64,000 nt of DNA, taken from positions 558,001-622,000 of the forward strand of contig AP026074.1 of assembly GCA_024349765.1 (NCBI GenBank), read 5' to 3'. The notes under the pieces were generated by a model that worked only from the letters and a program-made list of their open reading frames with translations, was not told the DNA's origin and did not search any database. The DNA is from Streptomyces nigrescens (GTDB lineage Bacteria > Actinomycetota > Actinomycetes > Streptomycetales > Streptomycetaceae). Both the position numbers and the translations under genes were made by a program. Positions 43,255 to 52,219 of this stretch are shown here, piece after piece (the first letter of the stretch is position 1; every line of letters starts with the position of its first letter).

Positions 43255-43756
43255 GCCTATCAGTACCAATCCGGGTGTGGGCGGGCGATGTGGACTTGCT
43301 GCTGTCCTTCGGCCTTTTTTCGTTGCGGGGGAGTCGGCCTTGCAGGCTCTGGATGATGTCCCCGGGCCTGGCATCGGAGCGGGGGACCGGTGCTGCGTTC
43401 CTTGACCGTGCCCACCCGTATGTCAGACACCGGCGACCCCCGTTACGTTTGCTCTTTCCCCGCACCTGGCTCTGTGCCCGGCCGGTGCTCGCTCCCTACC
43501 TGCTACCTGCACACCGTACGAAGTGGCCGACAGGACCACCAAAGACCGCCTCTGAAGGGGCGGTTCTGGATCGAAGCCGCTGAAACCGAGCGGAGCCGGA
43601 AGGGCCTGCACGAAGTTGACGTGCGCGCCCACCTGGCCGGAGGGTCGGGGTGGCGATCCTCCGTTGGCTCGGCGACGACCGCACCACCGCCATATGGCCG
43701 GCTGAGGACGGAAACCTGGCTGTCCCGGACCACACGTAGGGGCCGAGGCGCCGGGT
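43255..43756. other. Intergenic, no gene supported
   Basis: About 500 bases. A short plus frame ending near 43739 (VAILRWLGDDRTTAIWPAED, then GNLAVPDHT) looks protein-like but has no start context, and may be another gene fragment. Nothing else is recognisable. Confidence 0.4.
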
Positions 43757-44030
43757 TCAGCCGTCCCGGCGCCAGATCGTGCTGCCCAGGTCGGCGCCGC
43801 GGACGAGCTGGACGCGCCAGGGGGCGATGCGGATCACGTGGTATTGGGGGTCGTCCGGCCCGCCGCGCCAGTAGTGGACCGGGTCGTAGCCGACGCCCGG
43901 CGGCCCGCCCCTGAGGTAGAGGTCCCAGGCGTGGCGCCGGGCACCCTCGTCTTCGGCCCAGGCAGAGACGCTGTCGACGAAGAGGGCGTTCTGCCTGGAC
44001 CTCGGAGAAGTCGTGGGTCCTGGTGGCCAC
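43757..44030 (-). pseudogene. Pyridoxamine-phosphate-oxidase-fold (FMN-binding) gene, internally deleted
   Basis: The start ATG 44030 encodes MATRTHDFSEVQAE, the typical N-terminus of small actinobacterial pyridoxamine 5'-phosphate-oxidase-like proteins. The sequence then shifts frame into ALFVDSVSAWAEDEGARRHA, WDLYLRGGPPGVGYDP and YHVIRIAPWRVQLV, the C-terminal part of the same family. About 75 central residues, including the FMN-binding strands, are missing, and 274 bases is not a multiple of three. It is a clear pseudogene behind the MFS transporter gene. Confidence 0.68.
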
Positions 44031-44085
44031 GAGGGGTCTCCCTTACCCAGGGGTCGGCGCGGCGGTCGCGTCCGAGGGCGGCACC

Positions 44086-45531
44086 TCAGATCGCGTTGTG
44101 GGTCTCCGGACGGCCCGCGCCGTCCGTACGGTCCGTGCTCACGGCCACCGGCACCGTGCCCGCCCGGCCCCCGTCCCGCAGCCCGAACGCGCCGATGGCG
44201 ACGGCGAGCAGGGCGGTGGCGAGCGGGACGGCGAGGGCGGCGTGGTAGCCGTCGAGCAGGGCGGCGGGGCTGCCCGCATCCGTGGCGGCGACGTTGACCG
44301 CGGTGGCGGCGGAGAGGCCGAGCGCGGCGCCGAACTGGAAGGAGGTGTAGAGCAGGCCGCCGGCGAGGCCCTGCTCGGATTCCGCTACGCCGTCCGTGGC
44401 GACGATGGTGAGCGGTCCGTACGCCAGCGAGAAGCCGAGGCCGAGGAGGATCAGGCTCGGCAGCATCATCGGGTACGTCCAGTCGGCGCCGACCGGCAGG
44501 AACAGGCCGTACGAGAGCGCCGCCAGCAGCAGTCCGCCGAAGATCACCCGGGCGTTGCCGAACCGGTCCACGAGTTTGGGGGTGAGCGTGGGCGACAGGA
44601 TCGCGTCGATGCCGATGACGATCATCGCGAAGCTCGTCTGGAGCGGGGACCAGCCGCGCAGTTCCTGGAGGTAGAGCACCACCAGGAACTGGAAGCCGAA
44701 GAAGCCGGCGGCGAAGAGCAGCCCGACGAGGTTGGCGCGGACCAGCGAACCGCGGCGGAGGATGCCGAGGCGGACGAGCGGGGTGGCGGCGCGGCGCTCT
44801 ACGGCAGCGAAGGCGGCGAGGAGGGTGAGGCCGGCGGCCAGCGTGCCGGCGGTCCAGCCGACGTCCGCGTGCGAGGCGCGTTCGACCCCCAGGACGAGCA
44901 GCACGATGGCCGCGGTGACGGTGATCGCGCCCGCCAGATCGACGCCCTGCCCGGCCCGGTCCTCCTGCGGCGACTTCGGCACGAGGGCGAGCGCGGCGAC
45001 CAGGAGGGCGGCGGACAGCGCGACCGGCGCGAAGAACACCCAGCGCCAGTCGGCCGCGGCGAGCAGCCCGCCGACGACCAGGCCGATGGAGAACCCGCCG
45101 GCCGCGGTGCCGGAGTAGATGAGCAGGGCCCGGTCGCGCTGCGGCCCCTCCGCGAAGCTCGTGGTGATGATGGACAGGCCGGCCGGGGTCATGAAGGCGG
45201 CCGCGACACCGGTGACGAACCGAGCGGCGATCAGCATCCAGCCCTCGGTGGCGAAGCCGCCCAGGCCGGAGAAGAGCACGAAGACGGACAGCCAGAAGAC
45301 GAACATCCGGCGGCGCCCGAAGAGGTCGGCCGCGCGTCCGCCCAGCAGCATGAAGCCGCCGTAGCCCAGGACGTAGGCGCTCATGACCCACTGCAGCTCG
45401 CCGGTGGACATGCCGAGGTCCGCGCGGATCGACGGCAGGGCCACGTTGAGCATGGCCACGTCGATGCCCTCCAAGAAGATCGCCCCGCACAGGACGAACA
45501 ACACGCCCCAGTTTCTTGCGCTCATCTGCAT
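44086..45531 (-). CDS. MFS transporter, DHA2 (EmrB/QacA-like) family
   Basis: This 481-residue transporter has about 14 membrane segments. It has the DHA2 N-terminal motif LEGIDVAMLNVALPSIRADL with WVMSAYVLGYGG, the loop 2-3 motif LGGRAADLFGRRRMF and motif C-like GLVVGGLLAAADWRWVFF. The family exports drugs by proton antiport. ATG 45531 follows GAGGGATCGAG; ATG 45525 is an alternative. The LysR gene is divergent with about 170 nt between them, a usual arrangement for regulated efflux. Confidence 0.92.
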   Translation of the reverse strand: MQMSARNWGVLFVLCGAIFLEGIDVAMLNVALPSIRADLGMSTGELQWVMSAYVLGYGGFMLLGGRAADLFGRRRMFVFWLSVFVLFSGLGGFATEGWMLIAARFVTGVAAAFMTPAGLSIITTSFAEGPQRDRALLIYSGTAAGGFSIGLVVGGLLAAADWRWVFFAPVALSAALLVAALALVPKSPQEDRAGQGVDLAGAITVTAAIVLLVLGVERASHADVGWTAGTLAAGLTLLAAFAAVERRAATPLVRLGILRRGSLVRANLVGLLFAAGFFGFQFLVVLYLQELRGWSPLQTSFAMIVIGIDAILSPTLTPKLVDRFGNARVIFGGLLLAALSYGLFLPVGADWTYPMMLPSLILLGLGFSLAYGPLTIVATDGVAESEQGLAGGLLYTSFQFGAALGLSAATAVNVAATDAGSPAALLDGYHAALAVPLATALLAVAIGAFGLRDGGRAGTVPVAVSTDRTDGAGRPETHNAI

Positions 45532-45701
45532 CTCTCGATCCCTCGGTTCCTCGGTGACGTGGGTGGATGGGGGCGGGGGACGAGGTCGTCTCCCGCTCCA
45601 CCACACTCGATCGGCCGGGGAGGGGGAACAACAGCGAAGATCGCAATGTTCGTTCAGGCAGGCTTACCGATCCGGGGACTTCCGGGGAGCGGAGGTTGTC
45701 C

Positions 45702-46637
45702 ATGGAGCGCGACGAACTGGAATGCTTTCTCATCCTCGCCGAGGAGTTGCACTTCGGCCGCACGGCCGAGCGCATGCGACTGTCCCGGGCCCGGGTGAGC
45801 CAGCTCGTGCAGCGGCTCGAACGCCGCATCGGCGCCCCGCTGTTCGTCCGTACGAGCCGCCGGGTCGCCCTCACCGCCCTCGGCCGGCAGCTCCGTGAAG
45901 ACCTCGAACCCCATCACCGCGCGATCGACGCGGCCCTGGCCAGAGCCGCCGCTGCCGCGCGCGGCGTCAGCGGGGTGCTGCACGTCGGCTTCTCCAGTCC
46001 GCCGGCCGGGGAGGTGGTGCTGCGGGCGGCCGAGGCGTTGCGCGCGAGCCACCCGGAGCTCGACGTGGAGATCTGCGAGGTGCCGCTGTCCGATCCGTAC
46101 GGGCCGCTGCGCAAGGGCGAGTTCGATGTCCAGCTCACCGAGCTCCCGGTACGCGAGGAGGACCTGGGCGAAGGCCCCGCGCTGCTCACGGAGGAGCGGG
46201 TGCTGGCCATCGCCTCAGGTCATCCGCTCGCCGCCCGAAGACTGGTCTCGCTCGAAGACCTGGCCAAGGTGGTGCTGCTGACGATCGCCGGTGAACTCCC
46301 CGATTACCGGCTGGAGCACCATGTCCCCGCGCGGACACCAGGCGGCCGCCCCATCGCGCACGGCCCGAGCGTCACCAACATGCAGGAGGCGCTGATGCTC
46401 GTTGCCGCCGGCAAGGGCGCCTTCCTCACCGCCGCACACACCGCCACCTACCATGCCCGCCCCGGCATCTGCTACCTCCCCTTCGACGACGCGGCCCCGG
46501 TCGGTTACGGGCTGGTCTGGCGCGCCGGCGACACCACCGGCGCGGTGCGGGCCTTCGCGCGGATCGCGCTGGAGGTGGCGCGGGCGAACCTGACCGGCGG
46601 GGAGTTGGACTCGGCAGACCTGACCGGAACCAACTGA
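45702..46637 (+). CDS. LysR-family transcriptional regulator
   Basis: This 311-residue regulator has an N-terminal HTH (MERDELECFLILAEELHFGR, TAERMRLSRARVSQLVQRLE, RRIGAPLFVRT) and a type 2 periplasmic-binding-like effector domain from about residue 92 (VLHVGFSSPPAGEVVLRAAE). The ATG at 45702 follows GGGAGCGGAGG. It probably controls the divergent MFS exporter. No T-N11-A box was firmly identified in the gap. Confidence 0.92.
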   Translation: MERDELECFLILAEELHFGRTAERMRLSRARVSQLVQRLERRIGAPLFVRTSRRVALTALGRQLREDLEPHHRAIDAALARAAAAARGVSGVLHVGFSSPPAGEVVLRAAEALRASHPELDVEICEVPLSDPYGPLRKGEFDVQLTELPVREEDLGEGPALLTEERVLAIASGHPLAARRLVSLEDLAKVVLLTIAGELPDYRLEHHVPARTPGGRPIAHGPSVTNMQEALMLVAAGKGAFLTAAHTATYHARPGICYLPFDDAAPVGYGLVWRAGDTTGAVRAFARIALEVARANLTGGELDSADLTGTN

Positions 46638-46831
46638 GAGGCGCACAACTCACCTCCGACTGACCATTTCCGAAGGAGTTGGTTGTGGCGGTTCGTGGTT
46701 GAGGGCGGCGTCGATCGGGGTCTGCACCGACCCGCGCGAGGCGGGTCCTTCGCCCTTCCCATGCCGGAATGGGGCCGGGAGCCAGCCCCTGACACCTCGT
46801 CACCTCGCATGGGCTGTGATGCCCCTTGATA

Positions 46832-46860
46832 TTGACACTGCATACGGTCGACCGCATGCT
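46832..46860 (+). promoter_or_regulatory. Promoter and palindromic operator of the SGNH hydrolase gene
   Basis: TTGACA (46832-46837) and CATGCT (46855-46860), 17 nt apart, place the start point at the ATG at 46867, a leaderless arrangement. The palindrome CATACGGTCGACCGCATG (46841-46858) fills the spacer and the -10 box. It is one base from perfect symmetry and matches sites at 47966 and 50239. Confidence 0.7.
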
Positions 46861-46866
46861 TTAATA

Positions 46867-47541
46867 ATGACGTCGACATACTTCACCGAGGAGACCGACC
46901 CGTTCTGCCTGGCCACGATCGATGCTGCGGCGATGCTGTTCGATGCCCCCTGGCAGCGCTACGCCGTGATCGGGGACAGCCTCTCCGCAGGGACGGGAGA
47001 CAAGAGCGTCGGCTACGGGAACCAGGGCTGGTCCGATCGATTCGCGCACATCCTGCGGCAGGTGCGGCCTGATCTGGCCTACCTCAACACGGCGGTGATC
47101 CGGGCCACGACGGTTGACACCCTTGACCACCAGATCGACGGGATGCGGGACTTCGCCCCGGACCTGCTGCACCTCCCGTGCGGCGCCAACGACCTCCTGC
47201 GCCGCTCACCGGATTTCGGGGCGATCGAGCAGGACATGCGGAAGATGTACGACCTGGCGGCTGAGACGGGTGCGCAGCTCACGACGTTCACCCTGGGGCG
47301 CGCCTACGTCGTGCCGGTCTTCCCCGACTGGACGGAGCGCGTGCTCACCCTGAACGACCTGACGCGCGCCCTTGCCGACGAGTATGACGTCGTCGTTGTC
47401 GACATGTGGGATCACCCGGTCAACTCCCGGGAGAACCTGCTGAGTGCCGATCGCATCCACTTCTCCACGTCGGGCCAGGCCGTCATGGCGAGCGAGATGG
47501 TCAGGGCGTTGGCTGCCACCCTGGCCCGCCGCACGCCCTGA
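46867..47541 (+). CDS. SGNH/GDSL-family hydrolase
   Basis: This 224-residue hydrolase has all four SGNH blocks: Ser in YAVIGDSLSAGTGDKS (near residue 38), Gly in the GYGNQGWSDRF region, Asn in LPCGANDLLRR (near 105) and Asp-x-x-His in SADRIHFSTSGQAV (near 200). Members are esterases or lipases. No signal peptide is present, so it is cytoplasmic. Its promoter carries the palindrome shared with the TetR and MFS genes downstream. It may therefore process a compound also exported by that MFS pump. Confidence 0.88.
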   Translation: MTSTYFTEETDPFCLATIDAAAMLFDAPWQRYAVIGDSLSAGTGDKSVGYGNQGWSDRFAHILRQVRPDLAYLNTAVIRATTVDTLDHQIDGMRDFAPDLLHLPCGANDLLRRSPDFGAIEQDMRKMYDLAAETGAQLTTFTLGRAYVVPVFPDWTERVLTLNDLTRALADEYDVVVVDMWDHPVNSRENLLSADRIHFSTSGQAVMASEMVRALAATLARRTP

Positions 47542-47965
47542 ACGACGGTGTGGCAGGGCGAGGAGGAGGCCGACGTGGTGTGGCGGGGGAGGTCATGGAC
47601 CCCTTCACCACACCGCGTTCGCCGCCGGCGCCCGGCTCTCGCCCGGGCGTCATGGGCCGCCGTCCGCCACTGGCACAGATCCTCGGCCCCGCGCATGTGG
47701 TCAACGCTCCTGCCGGGGCCCATCAACGCGTCCGCGCGCCAAAGCGAGAACGCTTCCTCCAAGATCGCTCAAGATCGCTGCGACGATGGCCGGTGTCGCC
47801 GGCGTCAGGCTCAACCCCTTCTGCACGAGTTCGCTGAAGCGGTGCATGAGCCTTGTCGGCCCGGAGTATTCAGAGTGCTTGGATCCATGCGCATCGAGGT
47901 GGCTGACTCGGGGTGGAGCCCGTACGGATGGATGGGTGGGTCCTCTCGGTGGATCGCCCACAAGA
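47542..47965. other. Intergenic, no gene supported
   Basis: About 420 bases between the SGNH hydrolase and the TetR operator. Open frames here are shadows without start signals. Nothing else is recognisable. Confidence 0.4.
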
Positions 47966-47983
47966 GGTACGATCGACCGTATG
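47966..47983 (+). promoter_or_regulatory. Operator overlapping the TetR start
   Basis: GGTACGATCGACCGTATG differs from the palindrome consensus at three positions and overlaps both the probable -10 (TACGAT, 47968-47973) and the ATG at 47981. This fits autorepression of the TetR gene. Confidence 0.6.
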
Positions 47984-48622
47984 GACACTGGGGCGCGAAC
48001 GTTCGTCAGGCGGGCAGATGCGGTGTCGATCACTGACAAACGCCTGCTCAAAGGGGCACGGGCGCGTGAGACCGCACTGCGGCGCGCCGTCGACATCGCC
48101 TCCCTCGACGGGCTGGACGACGTGAGCTTCGGCCGTCTCGCGACCGATACGGGCATGAGCAAGGCGGGCATCCAGACCCTCTTCAGGTCCAAGGAAGTGC
48201 TCCAGCTCGCGACCATCGACTATGCGCGCGAAATGTTCATCGATGAGGTCATCCGCCCGGCGAGGGAAGCGGCTCCCGGAGTCGACCGGCTGCGCTCCCT
48301 GATCGAGCACTGGATTGATTACGCCAAAACCCCGCTGTTCGAAGGTGGCTGTTTCCGCGTCGCGAACATCGCCCGTTTTGACAGCAAGCCGGGAACGATC
48401 CGCGACGCCCTGCTCCGCAACCAGCAGGAATGGCTCGACACCATCGGGAAGGAATTGCGGAACGCCGTCGCATCCCACGAGATCGCGGAACTCGACATCG
48501 ACCTCGCGGTCTTCCAGATCGATTCCGTGCTCTGCGCGGCCAACACGGCTCTGCGCCTCGGAGACGAAGACGTCATCGCCAAGGTTCGCCGCACCGTCGA
48601 AAATCTCCTGAACACGGCCTGA
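47981..48622 (+). CDS. TetR-family transcriptional regulator
   Basis: This 213-residue regulator has an HTH at about residues 26-75: ARETALRRAVDIASLDGLDD, VSFGRLATDTGMSKAGIQTL, FRSKEVLQLATIDYA. A TetR_C_13-like ligand domain follows, with PAREAAPGVDRLRSLIEHWID and GGCFRVANIARFDSKPG. The ATG at 47981 lies inside the operator and fits a leaderless transcript; a GTG at 48023 would be an alternative. The same palindrome precedes the SGNH hydrolase and the convergent MFS transporter, so this is the likely local repressor of all three. Confidence 0.9.
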   Translation: MDTGARTFVRRADAVSITDKRLLKGARARETALRRAVDIASLDGLDDVSFGRLATDTGMSKAGIQTLFRSKEVLQLATIDYAREMFIDEVIRPAREAAPGVDRLRSLIEHWIDYAKTPLFEGGCFRVANIARFDSKPGTIRDALLRNQQEWLDTIGKELRNAVASHEIAELDIDLAVFQIDSVLCAANTALRLGDEDVIAKVRRTVENLLNTA

Positions 48623-48711
48623 ACACTCCACGCGCCGAACCGTGCGGCGCACGAGGTGCCGGCGCCTCCCGGGACTCGATCCCCGGAGGCGCCGGCACCT
48701 GCTGCACGTCG

Positions 48712-50178
48712 TCATGCCTTCGTCGTCGGCGCCTTCGGCAGGAGGAACACCAGCAGGGCCGCGAGCGCCGCGATGGCGCAGGTCGTCAGGGACGTCAGCG
48801 CGAAGGCGTGTCCCGCCGCGTGTACCTTGTCGCCCGAGGCGGCGCCGGTCTGGAAGGAGTGGAAGAACACCGCTCCGACGACCGCCACGCCCAGCGCAGC
48901 GCCGACCTGCTGTGCGGTGGACAGCGAGCCCGAGGCCATGCCCGCGGACTGCGGATCGATCCGCGCCAGGACCGTATTGAGCAGCGGAGTGATCAGCAAC
49001 CCGCCCCCCACGCTCTGCAGCATCAGGGTCGGGATGATGAGCAGGGGCGTCAGACGCGGCCCGGAGAGCAGGACCACGGCGGTCGTCAGATAGCCGATCG
49101 TGAGGACGACCGCGCCGACCTCCAGTACGCGGCGTCCGTACTTCGGGACGATCCGGCCGGCGATCATGCTGCAGACGAAGAAGGTCACCGCCGCCGGCGT
49201 GTACACCAGCCCGGCACCGAGCGCCGACATGCCCAGCCCGTCCTGCATCGAGACGGACAGCGCCAGGTAGTACGAGGTCAGAAGCGCATACACGGCGAGG
49301 ACGAGGACGATACCGAGCGAGAACGAGCGCTGCGCGAAGAGCGACAACTTGATCAGCGGCTCACCGCCACGCCGCTCGACGGCGCGCTCCAGCGCGACGA
49401 AGAGCACGAACGCCACCGCGCTGCACGCGATGCACGCCCATGTCCACCAGGGCCAGCCCGAGTCCCGCCCCTGGATGAGCGGGTAGGTGAGCAACAGCAG
49501 GGCCGCACTGAGGACCAGAACGCCGGGCACATCGAGCTTGCGGGTTTGCTCCGCCCGCGACTCCGGTACGTACTTGAGGGCCAGCAGGATCGTGACGATC
49601 CCGATGGGGATGTTCACCCAGAACACCGAGCGCCAGTCGGAGCCGAAGAGGTTGGCGCCGATCAGGAGGCCACCGATCAACTGGCCGCTGACCGACGCCA
49701 TGCCGATGACGACGCCGAAGACACCGAAGACACGGTGTCGGTTCTGCGCTGAGACCGTCAGCGTGATGATGGCGAAGACCTGCGGAACCATCAGCGCCGC
49801 GCCGAGCCCCTGGACGATGCGGGCACCGATGAGCACGGCCGGATCGCCCGCCAAGGCACAGGCGATGGACGAGAGCGTGAAGACCGTCGTCCCGATGATG
49901 AAGACGCGCTTGCGTCCGTACAGATCGGCGAGCCGTCCGCCGGTGATCATGAAGACCGCGTAGCTCAACTGGTAGCCGGCGAGGACCCATTGGATCTCGC
50001 TCGCGGTCGCCTTGAGATCGGTCTGGATGGCTGGGCCGGCCACGACGACGATGAACGAGTCCAGGATCGCCATGAACATACCGATCATGACGGTCGACAG
50101 TGCGGCCCAAGGCACCGCATCCCTTGTGCCCGGCTGCGCGTTGGGCGCCGCCTTCAGTGTGTGGCTGGCATTCGACAT
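48712..50178 (-). CDS. MFS drug-exporter, DHA2 family
   Basis: This 488-residue, 14-helix transporter has the motifs IGMFMAILDSFIVVVAGPAI, WVLAGYQLSYAVFMITGGRL, ADLYGRKRVF and GLGAALMVPQVFAII of EmrB/QacA-type proton antiporters. It probably exports toxic or self-made small molecules. The ATG at 50178 is preceded by AAAGGGATTG. On the minus strand TTGCAG (50261-50266) and TATTCT (50237-50242) form a promoter with the shared palindrome in its spacer, linking it to the convergent TetR regulator. Confidence 0.92.
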   Translation of the reverse strand: MSNASHTLKAAPNAQPGTRDAVPWAALSTVMIGMFMAILDSFIVVVAGPAIQTDLKATASEIQWVLAGYQLSYAVFMITGGRLADLYGRKRVFIIGTTVFTLSSIACALAGDPAVLIGARIVQGLGAALMVPQVFAIITLTVSAQNRHRVFGVFGVVIGMASVSGQLIGGLLIGANLFGSDWRSVFWVNIPIGIVTILLALKYVPESRAEQTRKLDVPGVLVLSAALLLLTYPLIQGRDSGWPWWTWACIACSAVAFVLFVALERAVERRGGEPLIKLSLFAQRSFSLGIVLVLAVYALLTSYYLALSVSMQDGLGMSALGAGLVYTPAAVTFFVCSMIAGRIVPKYGRRVLEVGAVVLTIGYLTTAVVLLSGPRLTPLLIIPTLMLQSVGGGLLITPLLNTVLARIDPQSAGMASGSLSTAQQVGAALGVAVVGAVFFHSFQTGAASGDKVHAAGHAFALTSLTTCAIAALAALLVFLLPKAPTTKA

Positions 50179-50236
50179 GTGAGGCAATCCCTTTCGCGGC
50201 AAAGCGCACTGGCTCAGCGGTTCCGAGCTCCGCCAA

Positions 50237-50266
50237 AGAATACGTGCGACCGTATGTTCACTGCAA
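50237..50266 (-). promoter_or_regulatory. Promoter and operator of the MFS exporter gene
   Basis: On the minus strand TTGCAG and TATTCT are 18 nt apart. On the plus strand AATACGTGCGACCGTATG (50239-50256) matches the CATACGGTCGACCGTATG consensus at 15 of 18 positions, so it is the third site of the TetR regulon. Confidence 0.6.
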
Positions 50267-50820
50267 TCGGTTATCCCTTGAGTCAGCGCGAACGCCTTAG
50301 GGCTGCCGGGCAGGCGGGTGGCGCATCAGTAGGTGGGTGTCAATGCCCGGCCAGGAATAACGATTGACGCCATGTCAGGCCGCCTGGTGGTCAACCCGCC
50401 CCGGCCAACGATGTGTTCGCTCGCGCCCCCAGGGCCGGGACGTAGTCGTTCGTGAGCGGGATGCGTGTGCAGCTGATGCGGTGGGTGGGGGAGCTTGGCT
50501 CGGAGCGCGACTCGGCGAACCGCCGCCGACGAGGGGGCGGGTGGGGCGGCGGCATGGGCGCGGATGGTGAGGGGGCGGGGGAGTGGCGCGGTGATCGCCA
50601 TGAAGGCGAGGGAGTTGGTGATGATCGAGGTCGCGTCGGCGAGCGCCGCGCTCTGCCTGGCCGGCGAGGTGCCCACGTCGTTGCCGCATCGGAAGCCGAC
50701 GGCGAGCAGGCCGCGGACCCGGCCCCGGGCCCGGATCCGGGCCAAGGTCGTCGCTTGGGTCCGCGGCCACCGCTACCTCGCGCACCCCGCCGGCCTGGCC
50801 GGCGGTAGCGGACGATGCTT
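50267..50820. other. Intergenic, no gene supported
   Basis: About 550 bases, very G-rich around 50530-50600 on the plus strand. Frames on both strands are long but of low-complexity composition (Pro/Arg/Ser) and lack start signals. I see no gene. Confidence 0.4.
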
Positions 50821-51312
50821 TCAGTCGTTTGTGGTGGCCGGGCAGGCGTTGTCGGGGCCGATGGCGTTGCTGATGCGGCGGCCGATCTGGCGCAGCTGCT
50901 TCTGCTGGGCCTTGGTGAGCGGGTCGAAAACCAGGCGGCGCACCTCCGCGACATGGCCGGGGGCGGCGGCCGCGACTTTGTCCCAGCCCTGGTCGGTCAG
51001 CACGGCCAGGGTGTATCGGCCGTTGGCGGGATCAGGGGTGCGGCGGATCCAGCCCTCCTTCTCCAGGCGTTTGGCCGTGTGGGAGAGGCGGGAGAGCGAG
51101 CCGTCGACGAAGTTGGCCAGGGCGCTCATCCGCAGGGTGCGCTCCGGGCTCATGGAGAGCCATGCCAGGACCTGGTACTCGAAATGACTGATCCCCGCGT
51201 CGCGCTGCAGCTGTCTGTCCAGAGCGGCCGGAAGTCGTGTGCCGGTGCTGACCAGGGCCAGCCACGCTTCCTGTTCGTCGTCGTCCAACCAGCGGGGCTC
51301 GTCTGTGCTCAC
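50821..51312 (-). CDS. MarR-family transcriptional regulator
   Basis: This 163-residue regulator has the MarR winged helix: ISHFEYQVLAWLSMSPERTL, RMSALANFVDGSLSRLSHTA, KRLEKEGWIRRTPDPANGRY, then a C-terminal helix. No redox cysteine is present in the DNA-binding part. ATG/GTG start at 51312 is the first in-frame codon before the conserved region. It is divergent from the DoxX-like gene at 51452. Three TTGAA/TTCAA dyads (51362-51429) in the gap are likely binding sites. Confidence 0.9.
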   Translation of the reverse strand: MSTDEPRWLDDDEQEAWLALVSTGTRLPAALDRQLQRDAGISHFEYQVLAWLSMSPERTLRMSALANFVDGSLSRLSHTAKRLEKEGWIRRTPDPANGRYTLAVLTDQGWDKVAAAAPGHVAEVRRLVFDPLTKAQQKQLRQIGRRISNAIGPDNACPATTND

Positions 51313-51361
51313 ACCCCCACTCTAGCTTGAACCATCAACCCCACGGGCGCGCTCGATGGCT

Positions 51362-51430
51362 TGAAGCTTCATGTCAGCTCACTTGACCCTTCAAGTCAGA
51401 ATGGCCTAGCTTTTGAGTTGAAAGTTCAAC
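51362..51430. promoter_or_regulatory. MarR operator region with three TTGAA-type dyads
   Basis: TGAAGCTTCA (51362-51371), ACTTGA-CCCT-TCAAGT (51381-51396) and GTTGAA-AG-TTCAAC (51417-51430) are palindromes built on the same half-site. They lie in the gap between the MarR and DoxX-like genes. Confidence 0.65.
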
Positions 51431-51451
51431 CAATCGTGGAGGAGTCACCTC

Positions 51452-51826
51452 ATGAACACCACCTTGTGGATCATTGCCGGCGTCCTGGCCATGGCCTTTT
51501 TCGCGGCCGGCCTGATGAAGCTCAGCCAGCCGAAGGAGAAGCTCGCCGCCTCCGGCATGGCCTGGGCCGAGGACTTCTCCGTTGGAGCGGTCAAGGCGAT
51601 CGGTGCCGTCGAGGTGATCGGCGCGCTGGGTCTGATCCTGCCGGCCGTGCTCGGTAAGGCGCCGGTCCTGGCGGCCTGGGCCGCTCTCGGGCTCGCGGTG
51701 ACCATGGTGGGCGCAGCCGCAGTGCACCTCCGCCGCAAGGAGGCGAAGGCGGTCCCGGTCAACCTGGTGCTGTTCATCCTGGCCGCCGTCGTGGCCTGGG
51801 CGCGCTTCGGCCCCTATGCCTTCTGA
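51452..51826 (+). CDS. DoxX-family membrane protein
   Basis: This 124-residue protein has four hydrophobic segments and the DoxX-like pattern: AGVLAMAFFAAGLMKLSQPK near the start, a GAVKAIGAVEVIGALGLILP helix and VLFILAAVVAWARFGPYAF at the end. Family members are linked to thiosulfate/quinone or redox stress functions, but the role here is unknown. The ATG at 51452 follows GGAGGAGTCACCTC. It is probably repressed by the divergent MarR. Confidence 0.87.
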   Translation: MNTTLWIIAGVLAMAFFAAGLMKLSQPKEKLAASGMAWAEDFSVGAVKAIGAVEVIGALGLILPAVLGKAPVLAAWAALGLAVTMVGAAAVHLRRKEAKAVPVNLVLFILAAVVAWARFGPYAF

Positions 51827-52219
51827 TCTTTCGCACTCTTGAGAGGAGAGGGTGCTGAGTCCGTATGTCGGTGAAGTGGAGCGCTCCACGCAGGCCGCGG
51901 GGCTGGCCTCGACGCCGAGAGTTCCGGCAGGTACGTCACGTCGGAACCGTTCCGGGCCTCGAAGATGATCTCTGGGCAATGTGGTCACGTCCCGCATGCG
52001 TCCGTCGCACGCCGGGGAGCTCTGGTCCACGTCGGTCGTCTACAGTGACGTAGACCGTCTACGCGCCTGTAGTCGCTCAGTGTCGTGTGCGGCGACCCGG
52101 TGTGCTCCGCGATGCCGCACGGCGGCCGCTCGCTGTCGAAGTCTTCGAGCCGGTTCTCCTGGAGGCAGCGGAGTGCGCGGGTCGCCGGAGATGATCCCGA
52201 GCCTGTGAGGTGAACTTCC
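51827..52219. other. Intergenic with an orphan inverted repeat
   Basis: About 390 bases before the OmpR-type regulator gene. It contains the GTCTAC/GTAGAC repeat at 52038-52062 and no supported gene. Confidence 0.45.
52038..52062. promoter_or_regulatory. GTCTAC/GTAGAC operator-like repeat
   Basis: GTCTAC-N6-GTAGAC-N1-GTCTAC places three alternating half-sites within 25 bases. This is the form of a TetR-type operator, but no TetR gene is adjacent. It lies 157 nt before the two-component operon. Confidence 0.45.

Noticed and set aside
43650-43739. Short protein-like plus frame ending in WPAEDGNLAVPDHT
   Set aside because: Too short, with no start signal or recognisable family; mentioned only in the gap entry.
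50326-50745. Minus-strand frame that could encode 139 residues
   Set aside because: Pro/Arg/Ala-rich composition, no ribosome-binding site and no family features.
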